Of a stretch of 64,000 bases of DNA, positions 22,763-35,349 are shown piece after piece. The position numbers and the translations under genes were made by a program. Each line of letters begins with the position of its first letter. Position 1 is the first letter of the stretch. Under the pieces are notes generated by a model. That model was not told where the DNA came from. It did no database searches and saw only the letters and a list, made by a program, of their open reading frames with translations. This DNA comes from Dioscorea cayenensis subsp. rotundata (taxonomy: Eukaryota; Streptophyta; Magnoliopsida; Dioscoreales; Dioscoreaceae): positions 310,001 through 374,000 of the forward strand of contig NC_052487.1 of NCBI RefSeq assembly GCF_009730915.1, read 5' to 3'.

Positions 22763-24438
22763 CCTCCACTAACCACATGGTATTTTATGGGTTTATAGTT
22801 CTTCATTTTTCGTATTATTGTTTGATGTTGAATTTAAATTTAGCATGATTAATTTGTAATTTGGTATAATTAAAAATATTTCATCAAATTGATAATCTTT
22901 TGAGTTTATAGAGATTTTCACAGTAACTAATTAGTGCAATAGTGCACCTTTATACATGGATATCCCTAGAAATATAAGTACAGTGAAAAATATACGTTCT
23001 TCATAGAGTTCTATTTTGATGGGATAAGAATTCATTGAAATAGCTTTTGGAATAAACCTTTCCCTGCCTAGCGGATGGGTTCCACAAGAATCCTCACGGG
23101 GATTCTTCAATGACAAAAAAAAATAATATACTTTAATTTTATTTATTAATTTAGTTTTAAATTTTATGTTATTTGTATTAATTAACTTGTTGCATTCTAC
23201 ATTATATTATGATTTATTAACCGAAATACTTTATAAATTGTTTATTTTATATATGATGGATATATCGTGGGAAAAACATCAGGTGGGCTTGGGAAGTTAG
23301 TGAGGTTTCCTATGGGGAATTTTTGGACAGATATTTTCCGCCCCATGGAAAATGAGGATAGGGATGAGAATCCCATTTTCCATCTTACCCCGCCCTACTT
23401 GCATCCCTATATGTCCCTTTGAATGTGATTGTTACCTTAATTAATTAATATATATATATATATAGGGATATATATATATATATATCATTAATTGAAATTA
23501 TTAAAGATGAAAAAGTTTGAATATGAATTTTTTTTTACAATTATTTGTAACATTCGCATTGAGAATATTTATTTATAAAACTATCTTATAAAAATTATCA
23601 TCACTTATTTAAAAAAAAAATACAAAAACCTCAAGTCTATAAACTCGAAGAGTTTTAATACATAAATTAATCAAATTTGCAATTATACTTTTTATTACAC
23701 TTTCATAAAAAATATATGTCAAATTCATAAATATGAAATATTTCAGTGGGTTTTTATAATCGTTATGTAAAAATTAAATTCTCAAAAGAAAAAAAGGTTT
23801 TTGGATCATTTCCCATGAAAACCAATTTCAAAAAATATGAAATTTCAGGCGGGTAAGAAGTCAAAAAGCAATCATGACCGTTCATCAAGGAGTATAACAT
23901 CAAGCATGATTAGATGGACGGTGAGGAATCGCCGAAAGGATAACGACAAAGACCATTAGCTACTGTCAAACTTCGATGCTTTTCCATCCGGTTCGTATAA
24001 AACGTCTTCGTCTTCGCAGAACCAGTGAGAAACCCTCGCACGAAACCCCAATTTCCCGGTTTGGATTTCCATTCAATTCACTCGGAGTTTGGTATAGATT
24101 TTCCCCTTTTTGTGCTTTAATTGATTCATGTGGCGATGTTGATTGCTTTTCGGTGTTTTTCTGGTGTTTTTCTTCTGATTTTTTGATGAATGCTATTCAT
24201 AGAGATGAGAAATGGATCGGGTTGTTGTTTGGATATTGTTTGTGCATGAATGAAGATTCGGAGTTGTTGTTTTTGTTGTATTTGTGTGCAATTACTCAAT
24301 AATTTGTTTGTATTGTGAATTGGAGGTGGGACCATTGAATTTTGTTCAGGAAGTCCTCACAAATGGCGTGTTTTTCGGTTTTCTAGATGTTAAACAATGG
24401 TACTGATAAGCAGTTGGAATTAGGCAGGTGGTGGATTA

Positions 24439-27400
24439 ATGGCGGACAACCAAACCAACAACAAGACTGGCTGTGAAAGTGAAAGAGGGGACTTAGAGGA
24501 GAATATAGAGGACAAGGAGGATAAGGAGGGGGAGAAGGAAGTGTCTGCTGCATCATCGAATCCAATGCAGCGCTCAAGCTCACGCCCACAGCTCGATGTC
24601 AGCAGAGCTGCAATCCAGGGTGATTTCGATGATAGGAACCCGACGATATTGTTGCCTAATCAGTCTGATGACATCTCGCATTTGGCACTGGATATTGGAG
24701 GTATTGTCTCACTGGGTTGTGAAGTTTGAATTTGAATTCGGCTTAATTTTTCTGAATTGTTTAAATTGAGCTCACCAGATTTTGGGTAATAGGTTTTGGA
24801 ACATGAAGATTAACCTTTGTTTCGTATCTCAATAATTTCTGTGTTTCTGTGAATGTTGGATATTCTTGATGTATGACTTTGAAGTTAAAGGTTTGATCAA
24901 TGGCCATATATGAATGTTCCTTAGCACAGTTTTCCAGGTGCTGAGGTGCTTATCAAATTTCTCATAAAGATCTATTAAAACACATTATGCTAGTCTTCTC
25001 ATGTTAGATTCCTCTGAAGGCCTTTGCTTTCTAGTTGCCAATTTAAATGATAAATGTACTTACTCCTATCATGGTTGTAGTCCACTGGTCCTCATTCATG
25101 CATTCTCATCTCTACCATTGTTTACTAAGGTAAACTTAAAATTGTTATCCCGGGCATCCCTTCAAATCTCGCTTTCATATCTCATTGTTGTTTTAGTGTC
25201 TACTGTACCATTTTGTGTGGAAACTTGTTCTTCTATTTTGCTGGATTTTATTTTCTTATCTTCCTTGTCACCAGTTTTTTCCTAAGCCAATGTCTCAAGA
25301 TCAGACAAACATTGTCTGAAAGGACTAGTGACAGAGAAGCCCCCCAATTGGCAATCTATTCATGAGCATTGCAATCAAGGATTTGTTTGGTTTACATCCT
25401 AATATATATATTTTGTTTTCTTTTTATTGCTAGGATCTCTCATTAAGTTGGTCTACTTTTCAAGACATGAAGAGAATCCATCTGATAACTGGAGGAAGAG
25501 AGCCATAAAACAGCGGTTCGGGGTTTCTAATGTGAACAGGAGAAGTTATCCAATCCTTGGAGGGAGGCTACATTTTGTTAAGTTTGAGACTGGGAAGTTG
25601 AATGAGTGCCTGGATTTTATTTCATCTAAGCAACTGCATCATGGTGGTATGTAATGATTTTTTTGCTTGTTTCAGAAAATGCTTAAGCATCTCTTAATAG
25701 CAGTGTGCCAAAGGAGGTCTAGCAAGAAGATTTCCAAAAACAAATCAAATCTAAGGTTCCTCAACAAAACACGAAAAAGTCAACTATTCTAAATTGCTTC
25801 ACTGGGCCAAGAACCACATTTCTAGAAGTTACCAGCCAAGTGTAGTGTGCATTATTGTTTTTTATTGTCTGTATTGAAGAGGTTCTCCAGCGAAGCTTAA
25901 AAAAATAACCTATCTTAAATTCCTCACTATGCTAAGAGCCACATCCATAATTTGTTCCAACCAAGCAAATTGAGTAGTAGCATTGTTGATTGTCTGCATT
26001 GTGTTTTCAGAATTTTGACTGTCTAGTTAGATCACCTAGTTCGCAAAAGATTATGTTAATATTATTATGTTCTGCTCTTTCTGGTGTTGCTACGTTGCAT
26101 AATCTCCTTGCCCAATTTTCAAGTTGAATGGATAACTTCAAAATTTATGAGAGCTTTTCATGAATATATGTTTGTTTATAGATGTATTTGGATTGATTGC
26201 TTTTATTCTTAGCTAAAATATGACTGAATGACAGGAATTGATTCACCATCATGGAATGCCGGCATTCGGCCTGTTGAAAACCCTATAATCAAGGTAATCA
26301 AGAAAGGTCCTGCATATATTTTTTTTATCGAATCAACATCTTGTATCTAAGCTATTACTGCAATTACTTAATAGTTCTTTGCTCCAATTTTTTGAAGTCC
26401 TTTTACCTGTTTGGAATTCCTTCTGAGAGGGGATTATCCCGTCATTTCTTTTTTGGTCAAAGATTTATCTGCAATTATCGGTAGCTCAAATTTGGTTTTC
26501 AGCTTCACTACTAAGAAACATTTTTTTACTTTAACAGTCTTCTTTGGTCTACGTGTGTTATTTCACTTGAAATTCCTTCTGAGAGGGGATTATCCCGTCA
26601 TTTCTTTTTTGGTCAAAGATTTATCTGCAATTATCGGTAGCTCACATTTGGTTTTCAGCTTCACTACTAAGAAACATTTTTTTACTTTAACAGTCTTCTT
26701 TGGTCTACGTGTGTTATTTCACTTGAAATTTTGTGAATCTTGATTACTTTTGCATGATGAAAATCCAACTTTATTTTCTATTTTCTACAATGTATGTCTA
26801 TTTACTTTCTAAACTTAATGAAAAGGCCACAGGTGGCGGGGCATACAAATATGCAGATGTCTTTAACGAGAGGCTTGGGGTTAGTATTGACAAGGAAGAT
26901 GAAATGAACTGCCTTGTTGCTGGAGCTAATTTTTTGCTTAAGGTGTGTTTTTGGCTTTAATTTTTTTTTCATTTATTACATTTTGCAAGGGAAGTTCTGG
27001 AAAACTAGATTGAATTGGGGAAACTTGCTTTCAAATTACCTGCAATTTCAAGGGTAGCTGTACAAAATCAAGTCTTTTCTTGGTTTTTCCTTTTTTTATC
27101 TCATTATATTTTCTTAAAAATCCCACCGCAACTTGCAACCTTTCCCGGTTTCCCCTAGTATGCATGCGTTTTTTTTTTAAAAGATATTTGAGATAGATAT
27201 CAGTTGTTAAAATTGAGCAGGCAATCCGTCATGAAGCCTTCACACACATGGATGGGCAAAAGGATTTTGTGCAGATTGATCATAATGACTTATTCCCATA
27301 TCTTCTTGTAAATATTGGCTCTGGAGTTAGTATGATAAAGGTAATGATGAGATGTAGTTTTGTTGTTTTACTCCCTAGTTCCTGAATTGTCTTTTGTTTG

Positions 27401-30400
27401 TGATTACTTCTTGATCTGTATAGGTGGATGGAGATGGTAAGTTTGAGAGAGTTAGTGGGACAAATGTTGGAGGAGGCACTTACTGGGGCTTGGGAAGGCT
27501 TTTGACAAAGTGCAAGAGGTTTTGATATTCTAATTGCCTTTTATATTTTTTGGCCAGTTGCTGGTCTTTTATCATTTTGGTCATACTTCTACATTCTGCT
27601 CTAGCTTTGATGAGTTGTTAGAGTTGAGCCAACAAGGAGACAATAGTAAGGTTGATATGCTTGTTGGAGATATATATGGTGGCATGGACTATTCTAAGGT
27701 ATTACACATTCTTCACTCCTTACTGTCTTATCCTTTTAGAGAAAATGGAAGAAACTTAAAAAGTAATCTGATAGTGAGGACAGAGAATTATATCCCTACC
27801 TTATTTTTTACTACCCAAACTGCATGGATGAGAAAGAGTTATTTGATTTAGCTAATTTCTTTGCTTGTGCTGGTTAATTCTTTTTGTTCTATGAGATTTT
27901 CTGATCCATTTTAATTGGTGTGTGAAGTTCTTTAAGTCATCTAGTTATACATTTTAGTTTTTCAGTTGGGTTTCAAGCGTGTTGATTGTCTTGCTTGTCT
28001 TTCTGTCTAACCAATGTTTCACTTGTAGCTTTTGTACCATTTTCTTGGATTAATTCTCTTTTGGTGTTTGAAGAGCATTTGACCTTATTATTGATTCTAA
28101 ATTATTTCAGATTGGTCTCTCAGCATCAACTATTGCATCCAGTTTCGGAAAGGCCATTTCTGAAACCAAGGAGCTTTCAGATTACCGACCTGAAGATATT
28201 TCCTTATCCCTGTTGAGGATGATTTCATACAACATTGGACAGGTTATTTATTGCCTGTTTAAGTTTGTCAACTTATTTATTGAATTGTTTTCTTTAAGGA
28301 ATCAGAAAAGCTGATTTTGATAAGCTATATAATTAACTGAGGAACATGACTTTATCAGTTAATAGTAAATTCGTTAGGGTAGCTCTATGATTGATACTTG
28401 TCCTAGGTTTTCTTGAATTGTGGCCATCCTTCTGCACTTAGCCAGCTTACCATGATTAAGAAAACCCTGTAATGTCTTTTCAATATGTTGGAATCATTAA
28501 ATGTAGCAACAGAACTCTTCTTTAGTTTTCTTAAACATGATAACAATGCTTATCTCTCATTCAGTTTTTATTTGATAGATTTCATATTTGAATGCACTTT
28601 GGTATGGGCTTAAAAGGATCTTTTTTGGAGGATTTTTCATTCGAGGTCATGCTTACACCATGGATACAATTTCCTTTGCAGTGCAATTCTGGTAAATTTT
28701 CTAATTTCAAGCTCATAACTATTTTCTTATGATGGAAATTCTGTCAATTTCCTCACCTGATTTTTTGAAATTCTTTCTTTCAAGGAGTGAGTTTATTGCA
28801 TGGCTTTCTGATATTCCTAGTATAAATAAAACATGCTCGTCGTTCACTAAACTTATCTTTTGTTCATAGGTCCAAAGGACAAGCGCAAGCCATGTTTTTG
28901 CGGCATGAGGGCTTTCTAGGAGCACTTGGTGCATTCATGAGCTATGAAAAGCATGGCCTTGATGACTTGATGGCACATCAACTTGTTGAGCGCTTCCCAA
29001 TGGGGGCTCCTTATGTGGGTGGAAAGATACATGGTCCTCCCCTTGGTGATCTGAATGAAAAAGTAAGAATTGTTGTCGAAGTCCCATGCTTATGCTATGG
29101 ATTCTTTATAAAGCTTTTGCTAGATTTTCTAAATCTTCAGGTTCACACATCCAATGTACAAGCATATGTTCTCCTGTCACACTTCATTATTTTATTAGAT
29201 ACTGTCTGGAATATCATTGTTAGTTCTCATTTCAATTGTTCGGATTGGAAAGGCCCATTCATCATTTATTATTTGAAAATCGAAGGTTCATATTTTACCT
29301 GGTCTAATTCAGTTTGTGCTTAATTTGCTTAATCTGTAGATTTCTACTTGTTTATTGAGTCTTTCAGTCCTGACAGCTCTACTGTTGCAGATTTGGTTGT
29401 TATCAGATTAGCCTGATGAATCTGTTTATTAGCGGTTTTCTGTGTTTATTTGCTAACTGTAAATTTGCCTGGGTCACTTTATGGCATGTTTAACATGGAC
29501 GTGGCGGCCACTTTGCAGATTTCATGGATGGAGAAGTTTCTGCAGAAGGGCACAGAGATTACAGCTCCTGTGCCAATGGCTCCACCTGGAACGACTGGTA
29601 TGGGCGGTTTTGATCGTCCTTCTTCCAAGGGTCATATGTTGCGGTCAGATGCAAGTGCTGCGCTAACTATTGGTGTTCTTCATCTTGTACCTTCATTGGA
29701 GGTTTTCCCTTTGCTGGCGGATCCGAAGACGTACGTGGCCTTTTTCTCTTGTTTCTTTGTTTTGGTCATGCCATCAATAGACTTGTAATTGTAGAAATGA
29801 AGCTATTATGGCATATTCCAAGAAAACTATATAGGTAGATTTTGTCAATTCTGATTTTTCTTTTAGAAGCTGATAATAGGTGAAAGATTCATTTCATTGC
29901 AGGTATGAACCGAACACAATCGATCTATCTGATCGAACAGAGCTTGAGTATGTCAATTGGGACCCTATTTTGTATTGAACCTTCTGCTTTGTTGCGCCTT
30001 CGTAGCTTTGTCTGATTAGCTTAATCCAAGCCGTATGCTGTAGGTACTGGTTCACTGTTCTATCTGAGCATACACCCGATCTTGTTGATAAGGTATTGCC
30101 CTGTCTTTTGAACCTTGTTAGACATAAACATCTGGTGTTATTATACATGCTTAAAGAAAATAATGAAAAGGCAGCAAAATTATCTGATCATCATATAACT
30201 GTTGTCAAGGAATTGTCTTCCAATTCATTTGGGCATATAACATTTAACTTTTGCTGTTTCATTGTCCCAAACTTGAATTCATTTCTGTCATCCAAACCTT
30301 GTTTATGTACTTTAAAAAAAAAAAAAACCTCCATGTTTATTTTAAATTAGTTTTTGTAATTATAAAATTTTGTGTGTTCTGGTTAAAATCCTATAGGAAC

Positions 30401-32942
30401 GCATCAGTTTTTTTTTTTTGTTTATGTTAATTTACTTCATGCCCACCATTAACTACTCTTTGAAGATGCTTGGATAGGCTTGCATGTGTTTGATAGTGAT
30501 TAGTAGAACTAATGCTGGATGCCACTAATTTGCTAGGCTGTAGCGAGTGAAGGTGGAACTGATGATGCTAAAAGAAGGGGTGATGCCTTTGCCCGTGCTT
30601 TGTCTGCTCACTTGGCCAGGTTATTAATACTGCAGACTAAGCGACATGATAGCTTACAGTTTAAGTCAGCCATGTATCTTAATGCTCGCTAAAGTTTTAT
30701 TAGAAGTTGATTTGCTAGCTTTGACCTCTTTTTTATTCTGGTTATTCTATTCCTCTTTTTCTTGCTTTTCTTCGTTACCTATAACTTCAGATAGAATTTA
30801 TGACTATTTGGTAATGTTTCTGAAAACTAAATATGAGGCCATCTCCCATTTAATGAATTTCTTTACATATGATTATTCTGTATGTAATCCTTTCCTTCAA
30901 GATTCCATCAGTTGCATTTTTTCTGACATCCTTAATCCTTTCATTTATTTATTTGTTTATTTATTCAGCAACCATTTCCATCCTCTTCTAGGTTGATTGA
31001 AGAGCCTGCTGCTTATGGAAAACTTGGCTTAGCAAACCTTTTGGAGCTGAGGGAAGAATGCTTAAGAGAGTTTCAGTTCAGGGATGCTTACATCTCTATC
31101 AAACAAAGGTTAGTCCATATATTCTTTCGGGAATTAGTGTGCTTGATAATTCTAGATGGTTTTTCAACCATTTCTTCTTAGACCAATATTTCAGGCAACT
31201 GAAACTATTCTTTGTCTGTGTGTACTACTTCTGTTGCGAGGATGGTTACATGTTTTTATCAATTCATTTCTACAACCTGGAACACAGTTGGAACTTGGAA
31301 AACCTTGTTAAGACGCCCGACCCTTCTTTCTTAATACAGGGAAAATGAAGCTTCTCTTACTGTTTTGCCAGACCTGCTCATGGAGCTTGACAGCATGAAT
31401 GAGGTTTGTATTTGTTATCATTATGCAGCCAGGTTTGGAGAAGATAAAATGGTGATTTTTGTTTCTTTCTTACGAAAACAATTTTCTATTCTGCAATATG
31501 GATGTGCTTTTGTTGATCGGAAGAATTATTGCAGTCAATCCTAACAAGGAAAATGGAGGCATTCTGAACATCCTTTATTTCTTCCGCAAAAAATTCTGCC
31601 GTTTATGTTAGCCGTCAGAGACCATTCACCAGTTGTACTCATGTTATTTTGTAGGAGGACAGACTTCTTACTCTTGTTGAAGGAGTTCTCGCTGCAAATA
31701 TCTTTGATTGGGGATCTCGTGCTTGTGTTGACCTTTATCATAAAGGAACAATCATTGAAATTTATCGCATGAGCCGAAAAAAGATGCAGCGACCTTGGAG
31801 AGTAAGTTAGTTGTTAAAAATTGTGTATTATCATTGTACTTGTTATCGTTCATCTGCATGTAGAACCCACGCTGAGTGTCAGACAACAGAATTAATTGGG
31901 ATGTTAATCTGTCCTCTGTCTTTTCAGGTGGATGACTTTGACAAATTCAAGGAAAGGATGCTAGGTTGTGGAGAAAAGAAGTTTCAGCCATATAAAAAAG
32001 CATTGCTTTTCGTGGATAATTCAGGTGCTGATATCATTCTCGGAATGCTTCCACTAGCTAGAGAACTCCTTCGACAGGGAACTGAGGTAAAGTCATGTTC
32101 TCCAGATTGCAGGCAGCAACTCCATTTGACAGTGAAAAACAAACCGAATAGCCTTTGTAGTTTCATATTTTAACTTCAGGCAGCTAAGAGCAGTTGATAA
32201 ATTATATTTGTTGCAGGTTGTCCTCGTTGCAAATTCTTTGCCAGCTTTAAACGATGTTACAGCTTATGAACTTCCTGAAATTGTAGCTGAAGCTGCGAAG
32301 GTCTGGCTTGCGTCAAGCGCTATTTAACGATTTATGCATGCCACTTTGAACTTACAGAATTTGTTAAATCTTGCTTTCTTAAAATTACAGCACTGTGATA
32401 TACTTCGGAAGTCTGCTGAAGCTGGAGGGCTGCTTGTGGATGCAATGGTTAATGCTCAGGATGGGTTAAAAGCGTCATCACCTTCGGTTCCACTTATGGT
32501 TGTTGAGAATGGATGTGGGAGCCCTTGCATAGATTTCCGGCAGGTCAGCTCTGAGCTTGCTGCCGCTGCCAAAGATGCAGACCTGGTCAGTAATTGCCAG
32601 AATCTATGATATTGATTTTCAATTGGCTTAGAGTTTCGGCTACGTGAAGCTTACTATATAATTTATGGCCTGTTGTGATTCAGATTATCTTGGAAGGAAT
32701 GGGTCGCTCGCTGCATACAAACTTTAATGCCAAGTTTAAATGCGATGCTTTAAAGGTACAAATTATAATCGTTCTATAGTCTTTCAGTGCAGCTATTTAT
32801 TTCTTCGATTTACTCACACAAAGTTGGATTTTTTTTTCTTCAGCTTGCCATGGTGAAGAATCAGAGGTTAGCTGTAAAATTGTTTAATGGGAAGTTATAT
32901 GATTGTGTTTGCCGATTTGAACCTGCAGCTCAGCATTCATGA
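24439..32942 (+). CDS. PANK2: Bifunctional pantothenate kinase 2 with DUF89 phosphatase domain
   Basis: Twenty-two exons: 24439-24700, 25434-25646, 26235-26293, 26826-26942, 27221-27340, 27424-27518, 27605-27698, 28111-28242, 28579-28691, 28870-29062, 29519-29730, 29903-29947, 30044-30092, 30537-30619, 30992-31108, 31340-31403, 31655-31801, 31928-32086, 32217-32300, 32391-32585, 32684-32755 and 32844-32942. All are in phase, giving 907 residues. After an acidic N-terminus, the type II pantothenate kinase fold starts at [15 protein letters not shown] (about 83-97) and includes [20 protein letters not shown] and [13 protein letters not shown]. The C-terminal half is DUF89, with the metal-site motif [11 protein letters not shown] (about 734-744) and [13 protein letters not shown]. 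The kinase commits pantothenate to coenzyme A. DUF89 domains of this family dephosphorylate 4'-phosphopantetheine or its damaged forms. The two-domain fusion is standard for plants. A decayed copy of exons 19-22 lies at 48.3 kb. Confidence 0.96.
26415..26726. repeat. Near-perfect 156-bp tandem duplication in a PANK2 intron
   Basis: Copy 1 is 26415-26570 and copy 2 is 26571-26726. I see one mismatch between them (CTCAAATTTGG versus CTCACATTTGG). It lies inside the third PANK2 intron. Because 156 is divisible by three, a spurious open frame runs through both copies; it is not a gene. Confidence 0.9.
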
Positions 32943-35060
32943 ATCATGTTTTCTGAGACTTTTGGGGGCTGATCTTTGTGGCTGAATTAATCATTTTGGG
33001 TAAGATTATTAATCACATTAATCAAAAATATTGTAGCGTGTCACGTCAAGATTTATGGCATGTTTGACATTGAGTTTGAAAAGCTGAAAATAACTTCAAG
33101 TAAAAATTGTGATTGGGGATTATTTTTGAACTTTTGGTTCTTTGAAAGCTCTCTCTAGCGAACATTCATCTTATTCATCCAAAAAGCAAATAGTTTTTAG
33201 TGATTGAAAAGTTTTTTTGGAAATTTAAAAAGCAATTGCAAACAAGCTTTTAATCATCTTTTAGCTATTCTGTATTTTGCCCCCTTGTCTATTCTTTTCT
33301 CATGTTTCTCTCTTTTTTTTCTTCTTTTGCAGCTTCACTTGCTTGGACTGGAGCTTTTGACTGTCAAGAACCTTTTTGTTCCTCTGGTTGTGTTTTATAC
33401 ATGAATAAATCAACAAATGCATTTTTTTTCTGCAGAGATTTAAATACAAAAAAAGAAAACTCAGGTGCTACTGTCATAGCTAAGGGTTAAAACATTTAAC
33501 TCCCATGCGGGAGGTTGAGCTATCAACTCCCTTTCAATGCATGATTGAAATATAAATAGGGTGGCTGGTCGACATTATAAAAAGTTGTGGGTAAAACATT
33601 TAATCAAGTCAAGTATAGTTTGAAGATTATTTTATTATCAAATAAATAACCTGATTTGCTAAAATTTGGGTTGGCCTTTGTCTGATTTTTAAAGTAAATA
33701 GTATAAATTTTTACTTTTGGGTTGCACCACTTTATGTGTTGTTTGTTGTTCATCCAATGCAGCCTTGTGAGAGCTAGTATATTTGTATTATTACATAGAA
33801 TGGAACAACAAAAGAGATATATGATCAAGTCACCTGTGAAATTTAAAATTTAAGTTTTTGATAGTTTTATTTTTTAAATTAAACAAAATGTTATTTTAAA
33901 TTTCCACATTATGCGAATTTGTTTGTTCCGTCTCTTTCATTCTGATGATCTAGCATATTTATAGGAATTTATATATAATGGAAGGATAAAATAAATATGT
34001 TTTTCAATGGATCAAAATAAATAATAATAAAATTTTAGCCGTCACTGCTGGTTTAAACCAATTTAATTATTTGTTATGTATCTCATTAATAACAATATTT
34101 AATAAATGAAAATCCAAAGTTGAAAAATTTTAAAAATTAAAAAGAAAAAAAAAAGTGATTTACTCCGCATAAATAGGGGTGTATTTGAGCCGAGCCGTTC
34201 GTGAGTAGCTCGGTGTTCGGCTTGATAAAGGCTCGTTCGTGTTCAGCTCATATTATAAACGAACCAAGCTTGAACATCATTTTCAAGTTCGATTAATAAA
34301 CGAGCCAAGCTTGAGCATCCGAAAGCTCGGCTCGTTTTGGCTCGCGAACACAGCTCGCAAACAAGCTCGTTTATAAGCTCGATTGTGAGCTTGTTTATAT
34401 AAATATTACATTAATATATATATATATATATATGTATGTATATGTGACTATGTCATTGTTGTCAATTTGAGTTACACATATAGGGCTATAAACTACTATT
34501 CGAAGGCTCAGCTCATTAAAAGCTCGGGTTAGCTAGTTCATTAAGTTAAATGAGCTCGTAAGATAAACGAGCCAAGCTTAAACACCACCAAACTCGGCTC
34601 ATTAAATCTTGTGAACAACTCGTTTATTGTATAATTAAAAGCTCATTTATAATATCATTTACAATTTTATTTGTAACAATCATTAATATAATCAAACTCA
34701 AATCAAGTTGAGTCAAACTTGATAATGATTCATTAAATAAGTTTATTAAATAAAAAAAATAGTCCAGCCTTAATCAAGCTAATGAGCTAAGTCTAAGTTT
34801 CGAATTTTCTTAACAAGTTGAGCTTGAGCATGAAGCTCGAAATAAGCTCGATTAGAGCTCGAGCTCGGTTAAAATAGTAACGAGCCAAGCTTGAACATAA
34901 AAAATGAAGCTCGAAGAAAACTCGACTCGAGTTCAAGCTCGATTAAATAGTAACGAGCCAAGCTTGAACAAGGCAAAGCTCGGCTCGGCTCGGCTCGTTT
35001 ACAGCCCTACGCATAAACATCATCACACACCATGCACTTATTAGTCTATATTATTATTTG
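32250..35060. repeat. Parent copy of the PANK2-tail segmental duplication
   Basis: From about 32250 (PANK2 exon 19) to about 35060, this DNA can be aligned by eye in the same orientation with 48310-50375. It covers the last four exons, 3' UTR and downstream spacer. Landmarks shared downstream of the gene include GTCAAGAACCTTTTTGTT, TTTGAAGATTATTTTATTAT, AACAATATTTAATAAATGAAA and CACTTATTAGTCT/GACTTATTAGTCT. The parent alone carries the hAT insertion at 34174-35009. Apart from that and repeats, no gene is seen in 32943-35349. Confidence 0.8.
34174..35009. mobile_element. Non-autonomous hAT-like transposon with 8-bp TSD
   Basis: The 836-bp element begins TAGGGGTGTATTTGAGCC and ends, in reverse complement, TAGGGCTGTAAACGAGCC, so it has imperfect terminal inverted repeats. 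The 8 bases CGCATAAA flank it on both sides (34166-34173 and 35010-35017), as expected for hAT. The interior is dominated by GAGCTCG/CGAGCC-type words and has no transposase frame. The duplicated locus at about 50325 lacks it. Confidence 0.85.
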
Positions 35061-35349
35061 GTGAGAAGCTATTCCGGCACGTGTCTAATTCATGACCCGG
35101 GTTTGGAAGGCGGCGTGAGATGGTTGCGTGGGATCCGATAAGCTTCGTGGATCCGGTACTAAACGGGTCGGATCTAAACGAGCATATGACCCTTTCTTTA
35201 AAATTTTGGTAATTACTCTCATAATCCAGGTTTTTTTTAAAACAATCAAAAAAGGAAAACAATCCAAGACTCGCGCGCCAAAACCTCGAGCGAGTCTTCG
35301 CGCTACTTCGCTTCACTGCAAACCCCATTCGATCGAGAGATCTCTTCCA

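Larger units (their letters stand above)
21893..24438. other. Divergent intergenic region between MTOPVIB and PANK2
   Basis: It holds the MTOPVIB promoter (about 21893-22010), AT-rich spacer, a 31-bp direct repeat (22641-22762), and a TA-rich palindromic tract at 23447-23485. A stretch near 23270-23410 resembles decayed repetitive DNA rich in GGGGAA/TTCCCC-type words. From about 23990 it carries the PANK2 promoter and leader, with TATAAAA at about 23996. A leader intron is likely, with acceptors near 24388 and 24425. No coding gene is recognised. Confidence 0.6.

Noticed and set aside
23270-23410. Repeat-like GGGGAA/TTCCCC-rich stretch
   Set aside because: It resembles decayed repetitive DNA, but no boundaries or coding part could be defined.
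26411-26743. 110-codon open frame in PANK2 intron 3
   Set aside because: It is produced by the in-phase 156-bp tandem duplication and shows no coding features.
33470-33600. Possible degraded SINE head
   Set aside because: It resembles the 7881 element, but lacks a clear B box, tail or target duplication.
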